Shown: one piece after another, positions 41,949 through 54,953 of the stretch
Numbering within the stretch: position 1 is the first letter of the stretch
Layout of the letters: each line of letters opens with the position of its first letter
Source of the DNA: Proteinivorax hydrogeniformans
GTDB taxonomy: Bacteria; Bacillota; Proteinivoracia; Proteinivoracales; Proteinivoracaceae
Direction of reading: 5' to 3'
NCBI RefSeq assembly: GCF_040515995.1
Contig: NZ_CP159485.1
Span: 2,108,001-2,172,000, forward strand
Length of the DNA stretch: 64,000 bases
Notes under the pieces: generated by a model
Database searches by the model: none
What the model was told of the DNA's origin: nothing
What the model saw: the letters and a program-made list of their open reading frames with translations, nothing else
Position numbers and translations under genes: made by a program

Positions 41949-42309
41949 AGCGACTTGTTTCTTCACCTTCTAATGGGTTAAATTCTAGCTGTATGCCTTC
42001 TCCAATAATTTTTTGTATATCAGACATTGTTTGCCCTATTCTTTGCTCTAGCGTTAGAAAGGTTTCGATATCTTTGTTTAACCTTATTGTTTCAAACAGC
42101 TTTTGTATTTGGTCTATTTGATCCTGTGATGGCTCTTTGCCTTGCATCTGTAGTTTTTGAAGTTCAAAGTTTCTTTTGCGAAAATCTTTTAGCATTTCCA
42201 CACTAGTTGAATCTGACTTAATTCTAGTTGCGACTTCTTTGTACTGCTTGTAATCCTCACTTTCTTTAACAGCTTTTACAAGCTTATGCGCGTAATCATA
42301 CACATTCAT
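41947..42309 (-). CDS. YlbF/YmcA family regulator
   Basis: A 120-residue, largely alpha-helical protein of the Com_YlbF family. In Bacillus, YlbF, YmcA and YaaT form a complex that affects RNase Y, competence, biofilm and sporulation. Matching segments are YDYAHKLVKAVKESEDYKQY and the central helix KDFRKRNFELQKLQMQGKEPS. It is 24 bases downstream of the transporter gene. The start may alternatively be the GTG two codons later. Confidence 0.85.
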   Translation of the reverse strand: MNVYDYAHKLVKAVKESEDYKQYKEVATRIKSDSTSVEMLKDFRKRNFELQKLQMQGKEPSQDQIDQIQKLFETIRLNKDIETFLTLEQRIGQTMSDIQKIIGEGIQLEFNPLEGEETSR

Positions 42310-42333
42310 ATCCTCTCATCTCCCCTCATTTAA

Positions 42334-43674
42334 TTAAAAGAATAGGCCATATATTATGATGACCAGCAAGACTACTGGCATAATCCATTTTATCAAAAAA
42401 GCCCAAGGTGCTGCCAGTAAAAATTTGGAACCTGATGTTTCAATTTCTGAGACTGCATTTTTAGTTTTCCATACCCAGCCCACAACTACAGCTGTAAAAA
42501 AACCTCCTAATGTTAAAAGTACATTAGACGAGAAGTAGTCCATAAAGTCTAAAAAAGGCATTCCAAAAATTAGATTTTCACTGAGCACACCCATTGATAG
42601 TGATGATGGTATCCCTAATATAAATATGCCTAATCCCGCTAATGCAGAAGCTTTTTTTCGGCTCCATTTTAGTTCGTCGATAAAATAAGCCACCACTACC
42701 TCTAAAAGAGAAATGGCTGAGGTCACAGCTGCTATAGTTAAGAGAACGAAAAATAGCAACCCAAATATATTCCCCGCCGGCATAGCCCCAAATACAGCCG
42801 GAAGTGTTATGAAAATTAGCGGCGGTCCTGAGCCTGGCTCTAGTCCAAAAGCAAACACTGCAGGTATTATGATAAATCCCGCTAACACAGCTATAAATAT
42901 GTCAAAAACAGCTATATAGACAGCACTTCCAGGTATATTTTCCTTTTTGCCCAGATAACTACCGTATGTTAAGATTGCGCCCATACCTAAACTAAAGCTA
43001 AAAAATGCCTGCCCAAGAGCACTTAGTATTATATGTCTGTTTATTACTGCAAAGTTGGGTCTTAGATACCACGAAACTCCTTCCATAGCCCCATCTAATG
43101 TAACGCTTCTTATGGCTAACAGTATAAGCAACACTAATAATATGGGCATTAACAATTTACTAGCCTTTTCTATACCTTTATCTATGCCTAAGATTACAAT
43201 CCCAATAGTAATCAACATAAAAATAGCGTGCCAAAATAAAGGAACTATGGGAGCTGAGGTCAGTTCGTTAAAGACGTTGCCTACCTCTTCAGCACCTAGG
43301 TTTGTCAACTCTCCTGTTATATATTTGAATATATAAGCAACTCCCCATCCTGCTATAACTGAGTAGAAAGATAGAATTATAAAGCCTGCTGCAACGCCGA
43401 GTGCCCCAACTATACCCCAATTCTTTCCCGCAACCCTTTTAAATGCTCCAACTATATTGGTTTGTCCTTTCCTACCTATTGTAAGTTCTGCAATCATTAG
43501 TGGTATTCCAACAAGAAAAGTAATGATAAGGTACACCAAAAGAAAGGCTCCACCGCCACTTTGTCCTACAACTGTAGGGAATCTCCAAATATTTCCTAGG
43601 CCGATGGCGCTACCAGCGGCTGCTAAAATAAATCCTATCCGACTTCCCCATTGTTCACGATTTTTATCAGCCAA
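42334..43674 (-). CDS. Neurotransmitter:sodium symporter family transporter
   Basis: Sodium-coupled amino acid uptake protein of the NSS (SNF) family, related to LeuT and TnaT. The first helix motif GSRIGFILAAAGSAIGLGNIWRFP is complete, including the unwound segment that binds Na+ and substrate. About 11 or 12 helices follow in 446 residues. The start is TTG 43674, six bases after GAGGTG; GTG 43683 lies within that signal. The substrate cannot be read from sequence. Confidence 0.93.
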   Translation of the reverse strand: MADKNREQWGSRIGFILAAAGSAIGLGNIWRFPTVVGQSGGGAFLLVYLIITFLVGIPLMIAELTIGRKGQTNIVGAFKRVAGKNWGIVGALGVAAGFIILSFYSVIAGWGVAYIFKYITGELTNLGAEEVGNVFNELTSAPIVPLFWHAIFMLITIGIVILGIDKGIEKASKLLMPILLVLLILLAIRSVTLDGAMEGVSWYLRPNFAVINRHIILSALGQAFFSFSLGMGAILTYGSYLGKKENIPGSAVYIAVFDIFIAVLAGFIIIPAVFAFGLEPGSGPPLIFITLPAVFGAMPAGNIFGLLFFVLLTIAAVTSAISLLEVVVAYFIDELKWSRKKASALAGLGIFILGIPSSLSMGVLSENLIFGMPFLDFMDYFSSNVLLTLGGFFTAVVVGWVWKTKNAVSEIETSGSKFLLAAPWAFLIKWIMPVVLLVIIIYGLFF

Positions 43675-43750
43675 TATATTCACCTCTGTTAGTTTATTCT
43701 TAACTTATTCTCACCAACCAGAGGTTTTTTTATTCTTTACTTGTAATGTA

Positions 43751-44713
43751 TCAGTAGATTTGAGACATTTTATTTATTTTTTCAGCGATAAGGTTTCTTA
43801 TTTTTGCTGGTTTTATAACTTCTGCATGCTCACCAAAGGACAAAATCCAGCTTAGAATCTCATTTTCCCCAGAAATAGTTGCTATAAAGTTAATAGTTCC
43901 ATCTTGATTTTCAATTATTTTTTGAGTTGGGTGAAGTCTAGTTTCTTTAATATATTGAGCTATTTGACTACTAAACTGTATCTCAACTTCATATTCTTCT
44001 AACCCTCGCTCTATTTTCCATGCACTTTTCAAATAATTCTCCACAGAAAAGTCTTTGGGGTGGCTAAACTTTTGGCCTCGTTGAATTACCTCCTGTGTAA
44101 TTCTAGTTAACTTAAATAGCAAGATGCTGTTTTTAAGATGGCACCTAGCAGCAACATACCAAGCGTTATCATCTGCTATCAGGCAGTAAGGGTCAATTAC
44201 TCTTTGGGATAATCCTGATGACATTGAATTATAAGTTATCTGGACAGGGTTGTTGTAATAAATGGCTTCCTGTAGCTTTGCACGCACTTTGCTTTGTCTT
44301 TGTTCATCTACAGGTTGGTTGTCACTAGGTTTAAAAAACTTATCTTTAAATTGTTCGTGTATTTTCTTACCTCTACTGTCCATGGCCACTTTTATTTTGT
44401 CCTTGGCGGATGCTAAGTTTTCATCATCTGCGTATGTATTTAGCAGCGCCGTAAGGGCCACAGTCTCTTCTTGAGTAAAGTTTAGAGGTGGTATAAATGA
44501 GTTGTTTATGGCTATCGGCCTTCCCCTTCCATGCCGACACTTTATCTGTGCAGCTTCTAACAATTTAATGTCCCGATATATAGAGCGCTCTGTAACCTCC
44601 ATTTTTTCCGCTAGTTCTTTTATGCGCATTGGTCTAGCCTGTACTGCCAAAACAATTTTGAACAGTCTAATCAACCTATTTAAGCTTTCCTTTTCTTTAT
44701 CCGTTGCTTTCAT
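43751..44713 (-). CDS. Transcriptional regulator, HTH plus WYL domains
   Basis: A 320-residue YafY-type regulator. The N-terminal winged helix is at about 10-60 (RIKELAEKMEVTERSIYRDI), the WYL ligand-sensing domain at about 150-215 (NNPVQITYNS...WYVAARCHLK), and a C-terminal WCX-like extension follows. Members respond to nucleotides or DNA damage products in several bacteria, but the ligand here is unknown. It follows gatB on the same strand with a 19-base gap. Confidence 0.87.
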   Translation of the reverse strand: MKATDKEKESLNRLIRLFKIVLAVQARPMRIKELAEKMEVTERSIYRDIKLLEAAQIKCRHGRGRPIAINNSFIPPLNFTQEETVALTALLNTYADDENLASAKDKIKVAMDSRGKKIHEQFKDKFFKPSDNQPVDEQRQSKVRAKLQEAIYYNNPVQITYNSMSSGLSQRVIDPYCLIADDNAWYVAARCHLKNSILLFKLTRITQEVIQRGQKFSHPKDFSVENYLKSAWKIERGLEEYEVEIQFSSQIAQYIKETRLHPTQKIIENQDGTINFIATISGENEILSWILSFGEHAEVIKPAKIRNLIAEKINKMSQIY

Positions 44714-44731
44714 AAATATCCCCCCAAATAT

Positions 44732-46153
44732 TTATTGAAGTTTTTCTAAAATTAAAAGTCTCGCCGTCTTTGGATTGGCCTTGCCCTTAGAGAGTTTCAT
44801 AGCTTGTCCCACTAAGTATTCAAGCGCCTTGTCTTTACCATTGTAGTAATCCTTTACTGAGTTATGGTTTTGGTTTAATACTTCCTCTACCAACTTGTTT
44901 AAGGTTTTGTGATTACTTAATTGAGCTAAATCCAGTTCTTCTATAAGTACTTTTGGACTCTTTTTTTGAGCTAGCATCTGCTTTAGCACTTTTTTTGCTG
45001 ATTGAGCTGTGATATCTCCTCTTTTTACATAATTTAAGAGCGATGCAAAGTCTTTTGGCGTAAGCTGCTCACTTATTCTTTCTTTGTCTGACAGATGACG
45101 AAAAAGCTCGCCTTTAATCCAATTTGCGACTAACTGAATGTCATCGCAGTATTTTATGGTTTCCTTAAAAAAGTTAGAAACCTCTCTAATTTCCGATATT
45201 ACTAACGCATCTTTACTTGAAAGTCCCAGCTTTATAAATCTATCTTTTTCATCATCGGGAAGATTGGATATTGTGGCTTTTACTTGCTTTATAAATTCTT
45301 CATTTATAAAAAGAGGTGGAATATTTGGTTCTGGGAAATATCGATAACCAGCCGCTGACTTCTTAGTGCGCATTACCACGCATTTATTTCTACTTTCGTC
45401 CCATTTAAGAGTTTGCTGGGTAACCGACATTTTTGACAACAACAATTCTTCCTGTCTTTTTGCTTCATAATCTATAGCTTTTTGCAAAGATTTTAGAGAA
45501 TTTAAGTTCTTAAGTTCGGTCTTAGTGCCCAAGCTGTGTGAGTTTTCAGCTTTAAGGGAGATGTTTGCATCACACCTTAGACTACCTTCCTCCATTTTGC
45601 AGTCGGAGATATTAAGATATTGTAAGATTTTTTTTATTTTAAGTACAAATGCCTTTGCTTCCTCTGCAGTCTCAAGCTGAGGTTTAGTTACAATTTCAAT
45701 AAGACCTACCCCTGCTCTATTGAAATCTATCAGTGTATGATCGTCTTTATGTATCTGTCTTGCTGCATCTTCCTCTATATGCAATTGAGCTATTCCTATC
45801 TTTTTCTTTTCACCTTCAGTTTCAATTTCAATATAGCCATCTTTAGCGATAGGTTTATAGTGTTGAGTTATTTGATAACCCTTCGGCAAATCAGGATAAA
45901 AGTAGCTTTTTCTATCAAATTTGCTACAAGGATCTATTTTACAATTCAATGCTAGAGCAGCTTTAAGAGCTAAATTCACCGCCTTCTCATTAAGAACAGG
46001 AAGAGCGCCTGTTAAACCTAGACATGTAGGACAAACTTGACTGTTAGGCTGCGCTCCGAAAGCAGACGAGCAGCGGCAAAACACCTTGGAAGCTGTATTT
46101 AGCTCTACATGTATTTCTAGCCCAATAACCTTCTTGTATTTATTCTTCATCAT
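44732..46153 (-). CDS. gatB: Aspartyl/glutamyl-tRNA amidotransferase subunit B
   Basis: Subunit that phosphorylates Asp/Glu on mischarged tRNA, using ammonia made by GatA. The 473 residues include GLEIHVELNT at the start, CLGLTGALP, the YFYPDLPKGYQITQ segment and the C-terminal YqeY-like tRNA-binding domain. It overlaps gatA by 14 bases, as expected for co-translation. Presence of GatCAB implies Gln-tRNA, and perhaps Asn-tRNA, made by transamidation. Confidence 0.97.
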   Translation of the reverse strand: MMKNKYKKVIGLEIHVELNTASKVFCRCSSAFGAQPNSQVCPTCLGLTGALPVLNEKAVNLALKAALALNCKIDPCSKFDRKSYFYPDLPKGYQITQHYKPIAKDGYIEIETEGEKKKIGIAQLHIEEDAARQIHKDDHTLIDFNRAGVGLIEIVTKPQLETAEEAKAFVLKIKKILQYLNISDCKMEEGSLRCDANISLKAENSHSLGTKTELKNLNSLKSLQKAIDYEAKRQEELLLSKMSVTQQTLKWDESRNKCVVMRTKKSAAGYRYFPEPNIPPLFINEEFIKQVKATISNLPDDEKDRFIKLGLSSKDALVISEIREVSNFFKETIKYCDDIQLVANWIKGELFRHLSDKERISEQLTPKDFASLLNYVKRGDITAQSAKKVLKQMLAQKKSPKVLIEELDLAQLSNHKTLNKLVEEVLNQNHNSVKDYYNGKDKALEYLVGQAMKLSKGKANPKTARLLILEKLQ

Positions 46154-47570
46154 TAGTTATCTTCCTTTTATGGTAATCAGTGTCTAATTGGAAGGCATGT
46201 CCTACATTAAGTATATCCTGTTCTTTAAAGTGAGGAGCGATAAGCTGTAGTCCTATAGGTAGTCCGTTGCTATCGTACCCACATGGTATACTCATTGCAG
46301 GTAATCCAGCTAAAGATGCAGGTGTTGTGTAGCTATCATGTAAGTACATGGTAAGAGGGTCATGCTTTGAGTTTAATGGAAAAGCGGTGGTTGGTGTAGT
46401 CGGTCCCAGTATAATATCACAGCTATGGAAGGCTCTTTGAAAATCTCTTTGGACTAAAGTTCGTACCTTTTGTGCACGGATATAATACTCTGCATAATTT
46501 GTGGAATTTAAAATGTGCGTTCCAAGTAAAATTCTTCGTTTAACTTCAATGCCAAACCCTTCCGTTCGTGAGTTAACACACTGTTTTGAATAATCACCTT
46601 TTATTTTTGTATTTTTACAGGACGTGCCATTTAGCCTTGCTAAACTAGATGACGCTTCAGCAGCGCACAATAGAGTGTAAGCAGAAACACTATATGGAGT
46701 GTGTGAAAGGTCTAGCTCCACCATCTTAGCTCCTAGCTTCTCTAAGGTTCTTATGGCTTTATTTACCGCCTGGCGTACTTCATTATTTGTATAGTCGGTA
46801 AAATACTGCTTTGGAAGTCCTATTTTAACGTTTTTAATATCTTCTTTAAGAGATTTGGTGTAATCTAGCGTTTTTGGGGAAGCAGTCATAGCATCTTTTT
46901 CATCGAACCCAGCTAAGTTTGATAAAACATATGCACTATCTTCTACTGTCTTGGTTAGTGGCCCTATTTGGTCCATAGAAGGGGCTACGGCGACCAGTCC
47001 ATAACGTGAGACAAGGCCGTAAGTTGGCCTTAGACCTACAACCCCACAAAATGCTGCCGGTTGCCTTATAGAGCCTCCGGTATCAGAACCTAATGCAAAG
47101 CTGGCTAAGTTTGCTGCCACTGCTGCTGCGGATCCGCCGCTAGACCCTCCACTTACTTTTTTCAAATCCCATGGATTTTTTACTGGATAAAATGCTGATG
47201 TTTCGTTGGATGAACCCATGGCAAACTCATCCATATTTGTTTTTCCTAATACCGGGCAGTTAATTAGCCTTTTGATTACGGTGGCGTTAAATATTGCTTT
47301 GTGATTTTTGAGCAGCTTAGACGCACAGGTTGTATTTACATTAGCAACATGGATGTTGTCTTTAATTGCCATCGGCACACCACCGAAGCTATGAAATTTA
47401 CTTTTACTATCTTCTACTGCTTTATCTTCGGTAATATTTATATAGGCTCCGATTTTCTGATTATTTTCCTTGGCTTTTTTTAAGTAAGCTTTTGTGACTT
47501 CGGAAGGTGAAAATGTGTTATTTTTATATCCTTTTAGCAGTTCTTTGATTGAAAGGTTGGTTAGTTTCAC
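46140..47570 (-). CDS. gatA: Glutamyl-tRNA amidotransferase subunit A
   Basis: Glutaminase/amidase subunit supplying ammonia to GatB. The 476-residue amidase-signature protein has catalytic Lys70 (AIKDN) and the Ser-cisSer region in GGSSGGSAAAVAANL followed by GSDTGGSIRQPAA. Length and motifs are normal. It lies 15 bases downstream of gatC and overlaps gatB. Confidence 0.97.
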   Translation of the reverse strand: MKLTNLSIKELLKGYKNNTFSPSEVTKAYLKKAKENNQKIGAYINITEDKAVEDSKSKFHSFGGVPMAIKDNIHVANVNTTCASKLLKNHKAIFNATVIKRLINCPVLGKTNMDEFAMGSSNETSAFYPVKNPWDLKKVSGGSSGGSAAAVAANLASFALGSDTGGSIRQPAAFCGVVGLRPTYGLVSRYGLVAVAPSMDQIGPLTKTVEDSAYVLSNLAGFDEKDAMTASPKTLDYTKSLKEDIKNVKIGLPKQYFTDYTNNEVRQAVNKAIRTLEKLGAKMVELDLSHTPYSVSAYTLLCAAEASSSLARLNGTSCKNTKIKGDYSKQCVNSRTEGFGIEVKRRILLGTHILNSTNYAEYYIRAQKVRTLVQRDFQRAFHSCDIILGPTTPTTAFPLNSKHDPLTMYLHDSYTTPASLAGLPAMSIPCGYDSNGLPIGLQLIAPHFKEQDILNVGHAFQLDTDYHKRKITNDEE

Positions 47571-47585
47571 TTTCTTCCCCCCTTT

Positions 47586-47855
47586 TTAATCTTCAATAAA
47601 TGTGTCTTTAAGATTTATGTCATTATGAAGTGATTTTTTAGAGCGTAACTGGACTACTTTATCCTCTCTTGTTATTCTTTCTTCAAAAAGACAATGCTTA
47701 GCTGGCTTAACATCATCTAAGTCTAGTTTTTTTAAGTTATCAGCATAAGTCAAAACTTGGTCTAATTCTTTAATATATTCATCTATCTCTTCTTGTTTTA
47801 TATTTAACATACTTAAACTTGCTATCTCATTTAGTTGTTTTGCGGTAATTTTCAA
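47586..47855 (-). CDS. gatC: Glutamyl-tRNA amidotransferase subunit C
   Basis: Small subunit that stabilises GatA-GatB. The 89-residue helical protein shows LASLSML-type N-terminus and the YADNLKKLDLDDVKPAKHCL core. I set the start at TTG 47855 (MKITAKQ, as in other GatC), since AGGGGTG lies 6 bases before it; GTG 47864 lacks a proper ribosome binding site. Confidence 0.93.
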   Translation of the reverse strand: MKITAKQLNEIASLSMLNIKQEEIDEYIKELDQVLTYADNLKKLDLDDVKPAKHCLFEERITREDKVVQLRSKKSLHNDINLKDTFIED

Positions 47856-47909
47856 ATACCTCACCCCTAGGTTTTTGTTTACCCAAATTATAACATATGG
47901 AAAACAAAA

Positions 47910-47943
47910 TAAAAATTTAAGACAGGCTTTTCGCCTGTCTTAT
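47910..47943 (-). terminator. Terminator of the flavin reductase gene
   Basis: AAGACAGGC/GCCTGTCTT with a GAAA-type loop and U-rich end on the minus strand. Confidence 0.85.
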
Positions 47944-48431
47944 TTAGATTGACTATTATCGATGGCCACAAGGTCTCTATCAAAATAAACCAAAGGCTTT
48001 TCTTCTTTTGGTTCATCTGCGGAAATAACGTTGGCAATGATAACGGCATGATCTCCAGCAGTATACTTACTAGATACTTTACACTCAAAGTTAACAATTG
48101 CTTCTTCTATTCTAGGTATGTTTAGTTTATCACCGTCTTTTAACGTAAGTTTGGACTGTTTGATTTTATCTTCCACGTTATCACGAGTATGCCCACAAAT
48201 CCTAGCTACCTCTTCACTACTTTTTGGTAAAATCGATAAGACAAACTCTTGCGTTTTTGAAATCATAGGAGAGATTGAACTTTGAGGTGAGATGCTAACC
48301 ATAATTAAGTGTGGATCTTTTGAAACTTGAGTACACCATGAAACAGTAATGACGTTATGCTTTTCATCTTGCATAGCTCCTACTAGCGCTACTGGAACAG
48401 GTATTTTGTATAAGGCTTTCTGAACGTCCAT
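47940..48431 (-). CDS. Flavin reductase-like FMN-binding protein
   Basis: A 163-residue split-barrel protein of the flavin reductase family. It probably binds FMN and uses NAD(P)H, or acts as flavoredoxin-like electron carrier. The core NVITVSWCTQVSKDPHLIMVSISPQ is typical of the Clostridia group. ATG behind GAGGAGGTAAATTT. Monocistronic, with a clear terminator. Confidence 0.88.
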   Translation of the reverse strand: MDVQKALYKIPVPVALVGAMQDEKHNVITVSWCTQVSKDPHLIMVSISPQSSISPMISKTQEFVLSILPKSSEEVARICGHTRDNVEDKIKQSKLTLKDGDKLNIPRIEEAIVNFECKVSSKYTAGDHAVIIANVISADEPKEEKPLVYFDRDLVAIDNSQSK

Positions 48432-48496
48432 AAATTTACCTCCTCAAATTTAAAGAAAATCTCTAAGTTTATATGCTACTTTTTTTAGTGTTTCTT

Positions 48497-49246
48497 TTAT
48501 GCTCTTTTAATATTCCATAACAAGCTAAGCAAAACTAAGGCAAAAAAGTTGGACAGTCCAGCAAGCAATATGCCATAGCATATACTTAAAAACGAAAGCT
48601 CATAAGCTATACCAAAAAATATAAGGAATGCAGAGGAAAAAAGTAAGATATATTTAAAAATATAAAAATATTCTTCAATAAAATTTTCCTCCCTTCCAAA
48701 AAATATTGCGATTAACCCAAAGATAAAGATTACAAGGCCACACATAAGCATAAACGTTATAAGATTAAACCCTGCTAAATTAGGAGGAAGTCGTGGCGGA
48801 CTATAGCTATCTATCGACGTAATGCTTGCTGTTTTAGGTGGAGTTGAAAAAATGGCATAAAAATTTTTCCCCACTGGATGGTGAGGAAAATATAATCCGC
48901 TAAGTACACCTTGGACGCCGTCAATGCTAATTGTCTCTCCTATATTAAAATCCTTATCCAAATAGTTTTCAAAGGATGTATAAATTTTTGTTTTATCTTG
49001 ATGTTGAGTATGATTTAAGGCTAAGTTGCTTTTATCAAAAATAGTTGGACCATTACCTTTTTCTATATAAAAAACCTGATAATCTCCATATTTTACTTTG
49101 CTAAACTGTTGGTTTTGAACAAAGTTGTCAGTATAACCTAAGATAATATCTTGGTGGTTATTAAAGATTTGCATAAAGAAAGTAGTAACTAGTGCACAAG
49201 TTACAGTAGCTGTAAAAAATGCCTGAACTATGTGGTACTTAAACAT
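48497..49246 (-). CDS. Membrane protein, unknown function
   Basis: A 249-residue protein with one N-terminal helix (about 6-27), an external part of about 120 residues without Cys, and three or four C-terminal helices. No family recognised. Its ribosome binding site (GAAAGGG) lies in the 3' arm of the ligA terminator and its ATG directly follows the T-tract, so its expression should be tied to readthrough of that hairpin or to a promoter inside it. Confidence 0.6.
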   Translation of the reverse strand: MFKYHIVQAFFTATVTCALVTTFFMQIFNNHQDIILGYTDNFVQNQQFSKVKYGDYQVFYIEKGNGPTIFDKSNLALNHTQHQDKTKIYTSFENYLDKDFNIGETISIDGVQGVLSGLYFPHHPVGKNFYAIFSTPPKTASITSIDSYSPPRLPPNLAGFNLITFMLMCGLVIFIFGLIAIFFGREENFIEEYFYIFKYILLFSSAFLIFFGIAYELSFLSICYGILLAGLSNFFALVLLSLLWNIKRA

Positions 49247-49252
49247 AAAAAA

Positions 49253-49306
49253 ACCCTTTCTATCTTTTAATAACTATACTATATCCAGATAGAAAGGGTT
49301 TATTAT
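49253..49306 (-). terminator. Terminator of ligA, overlapping the next gene's ribosome binding site
   Basis: AACCCTTTCTATCT and its complement around a 24-base loop, with seven U. The loop contains TATAGT boxes. Confidence 0.85.
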
Positions 49307-49322
49307 TTTTTGAAATTTGCCG

Positions 49323-53473
<4,151 letters not shown>

Positions 53474-53645
53474 TTTAAAACCTCACTTTTTAAGTTCTTT
53501 ATTATAATATAGTAATGCAAACCTCTGTTCGATGCAATAGGCAACTAGGGTATTTAAAAATCTTCATTATTTTATTATAACAAAGAACATCAGACAGTGC
53601 AGTAATTTATTTTTTGGTCGAGAGCTTCAAAAATGATATAAGCGT

Positions 53646-53697
53646 TAAAAAACTCACAAAACCTAATTCTACGTAACTTTTGGTTTTGTGAGTTTTT
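53646..53697 (-). terminator. Terminator of the DegV gene
   Basis: AAAACTCACAAAACC and complement with U-tract, immediately after the stop codon. Confidence 0.9.
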
Positions 53698-53700
53698 ATT

Positions 53701-54579
53701 TTATGTTTTAGCTAGTTCAGTGCTAGGATCTTCATTTAAGAAGAACACCGCTACTCCTCCTAAGCCGATATGACAGCCTAACACTCCGCCTACTATATTA
53801 ATCATAAATTTTTCATGACCTAGCTTTTCTTTTATCATCTCTTTAAGCTTTAAAGCGGTTTTTAAATCGTTGGCGTGGCTTATGCCTATAATCTGATTCT
53901 TTACATAGGTACCCCTTTCTTCCATTATTTCCACTATTCGTCTAAGCGCTTTTGTTTTACCTCTTATTTTTTCAAAAGGAATCATTTCACCTTGTTTGAC
54001 GTGTAGGATAGGTTTTATTTTCAACAAGCTTCCTAAAAAAGCTTCTCCTTGACTTAAGCGACCACCTTTATGAAGGTGATTTAAATCATCTATGGTGAAA
54101 ATATGTTCCATATGGCTTGAATAGAATTTGACAGTTTTTATTATTTCTTCTAACTTAGCTTTTTCATTTGCTAGCTTTGCTGCCTTAAGGGCTACAAGTC
54201 CCTGCCCCACTGCCCCGCATAAAGTATCGTAAACATGAATTAATTTTTTATTGTATTTTTCGTTGATTTTCTCAGCTACCATTTTCCCCGTTTGACATGT
54301 CCCAGACAGCTTAGAGGAAAAAGCGATATATAAACATTCTCTGCCTTCGATAGCATATTTGTCAAAAATATCTTCAAAGTCTGAAGGAGGCACCTGTGTT
54401 GATGATGGTCTTTTGCCATTTTTAATAGCAGTATATACTTCCTCTGGCTGAATTGACTCACCATCTAGGTACTCCTTGTCATCTAAATTAACGATTAAAG
54501 GAATGACTTCTATGTCGTGCTTAACAGCTAACTCGTTAGGAATATCGCTGGCGCTGTCAGTTATAATTTTAATAGACAT
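53701..54579 (-). CDS. DegV family fatty acid-binding protein
   Basis: A 292-residue DegV/FakB-like protein that presents fatty acids to the FakA kinase. The signature at the start is IITDSASDIPNELA, with STQVPPSDF and FSSKLSGTCQT lining the carboxylate site, and a C-terminal GGVLGCHIGLGGVAVFF that holds the family's conserved His/Gly turn. Several paralogues per genome are usual. Monocistronic. Confidence 0.93.
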   Translation of the reverse strand: MSIKIITDSASDIPNELAVKHDIEVIPLIVNLDDKEYLDGESIQPEEVYTAIKNGKRPSSTQVPPSDFEDIFDKYAIEGRECLYIAFSSKLSGTCQTGKMVAEKINEKYNKKLIHVYDTLCGAVGQGLVALKAAKLANEKAKLEEIIKTVKFYSSHMEHIFTIDDLNHLHKGGRLSQGEAFLGSLLKIKPILHVKQGEMIPFEKIRGKTKALRRIVEIMEERGTYVKNQIIGISHANDLKTALKLKEMIKEKLGHEKFMINIVGGVLGCHIGLGGVAVFFLNEDPSTELAKT

Positions 54580-54656
54580 ATACCTCTCCCCTTTCTCTTA
54601 ATATTTATAATAATTAAACAAGATTAAGTTGTCAACATTATACAGCAAAACCTTAT

Positions 54657-54685
54657 TTGACTAATCTCCCCCCTTGTTTTATAAT
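54657..54685 (+). promoter_or_regulatory. Promoter of the trpS T-box leader
   Basis: TTGACT (54657-54662), a 17-bp spacer with a C-run, and TATAAT (54680-54685). Confidence 0.85.
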
Positions 54686-54691
54686 ATAGTA

Positions 54692-54927
54692 ACTAAAATG
54701 GAAATCGTTGATTAAGAGTAGTAAAGTAGCCTCTTCTCTTAAAGAGAGTCGGTGGTGGTGGAATACCGATAGAGAATGCCGCTTGAATGGACTTATGAGA
54801 GTCAGATTAAAATAATCTGAACGGACCCTCCGTTATCGGGTAAGTGGACTTTGGCTTAGGTCAAAAAGAGTGGTACCGCGGAGTTAACACCTTCGTCTCT
54901 TAATAGAGATTGAGGGTGTTTTTTATA
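54692..54927 (+). promoter_or_regulatory. T-box leader of trpS
   Basis: Contains AGAGTGGTACCGCGG (54867-54881), the T-box element, followed by a terminator (54886-54926; AACACC...GGGTGTT). The specifier is probably TGG at 54788-54790 in GAATGGACT, which reads Trp and fits the downstream gene. Uncharged tRNA-Trp would allow readthrough. Confidence 0.95.
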
Positions 54928-54953
54928 AATATATTTCATGGAGGTAAGAGGAA

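Noticed and set aside
47888-48097. A 69-codon minus-strand frame over the flavin reductase gene
   Set aside because: Wrong frame of a well-supported gene and runs into the terminator.
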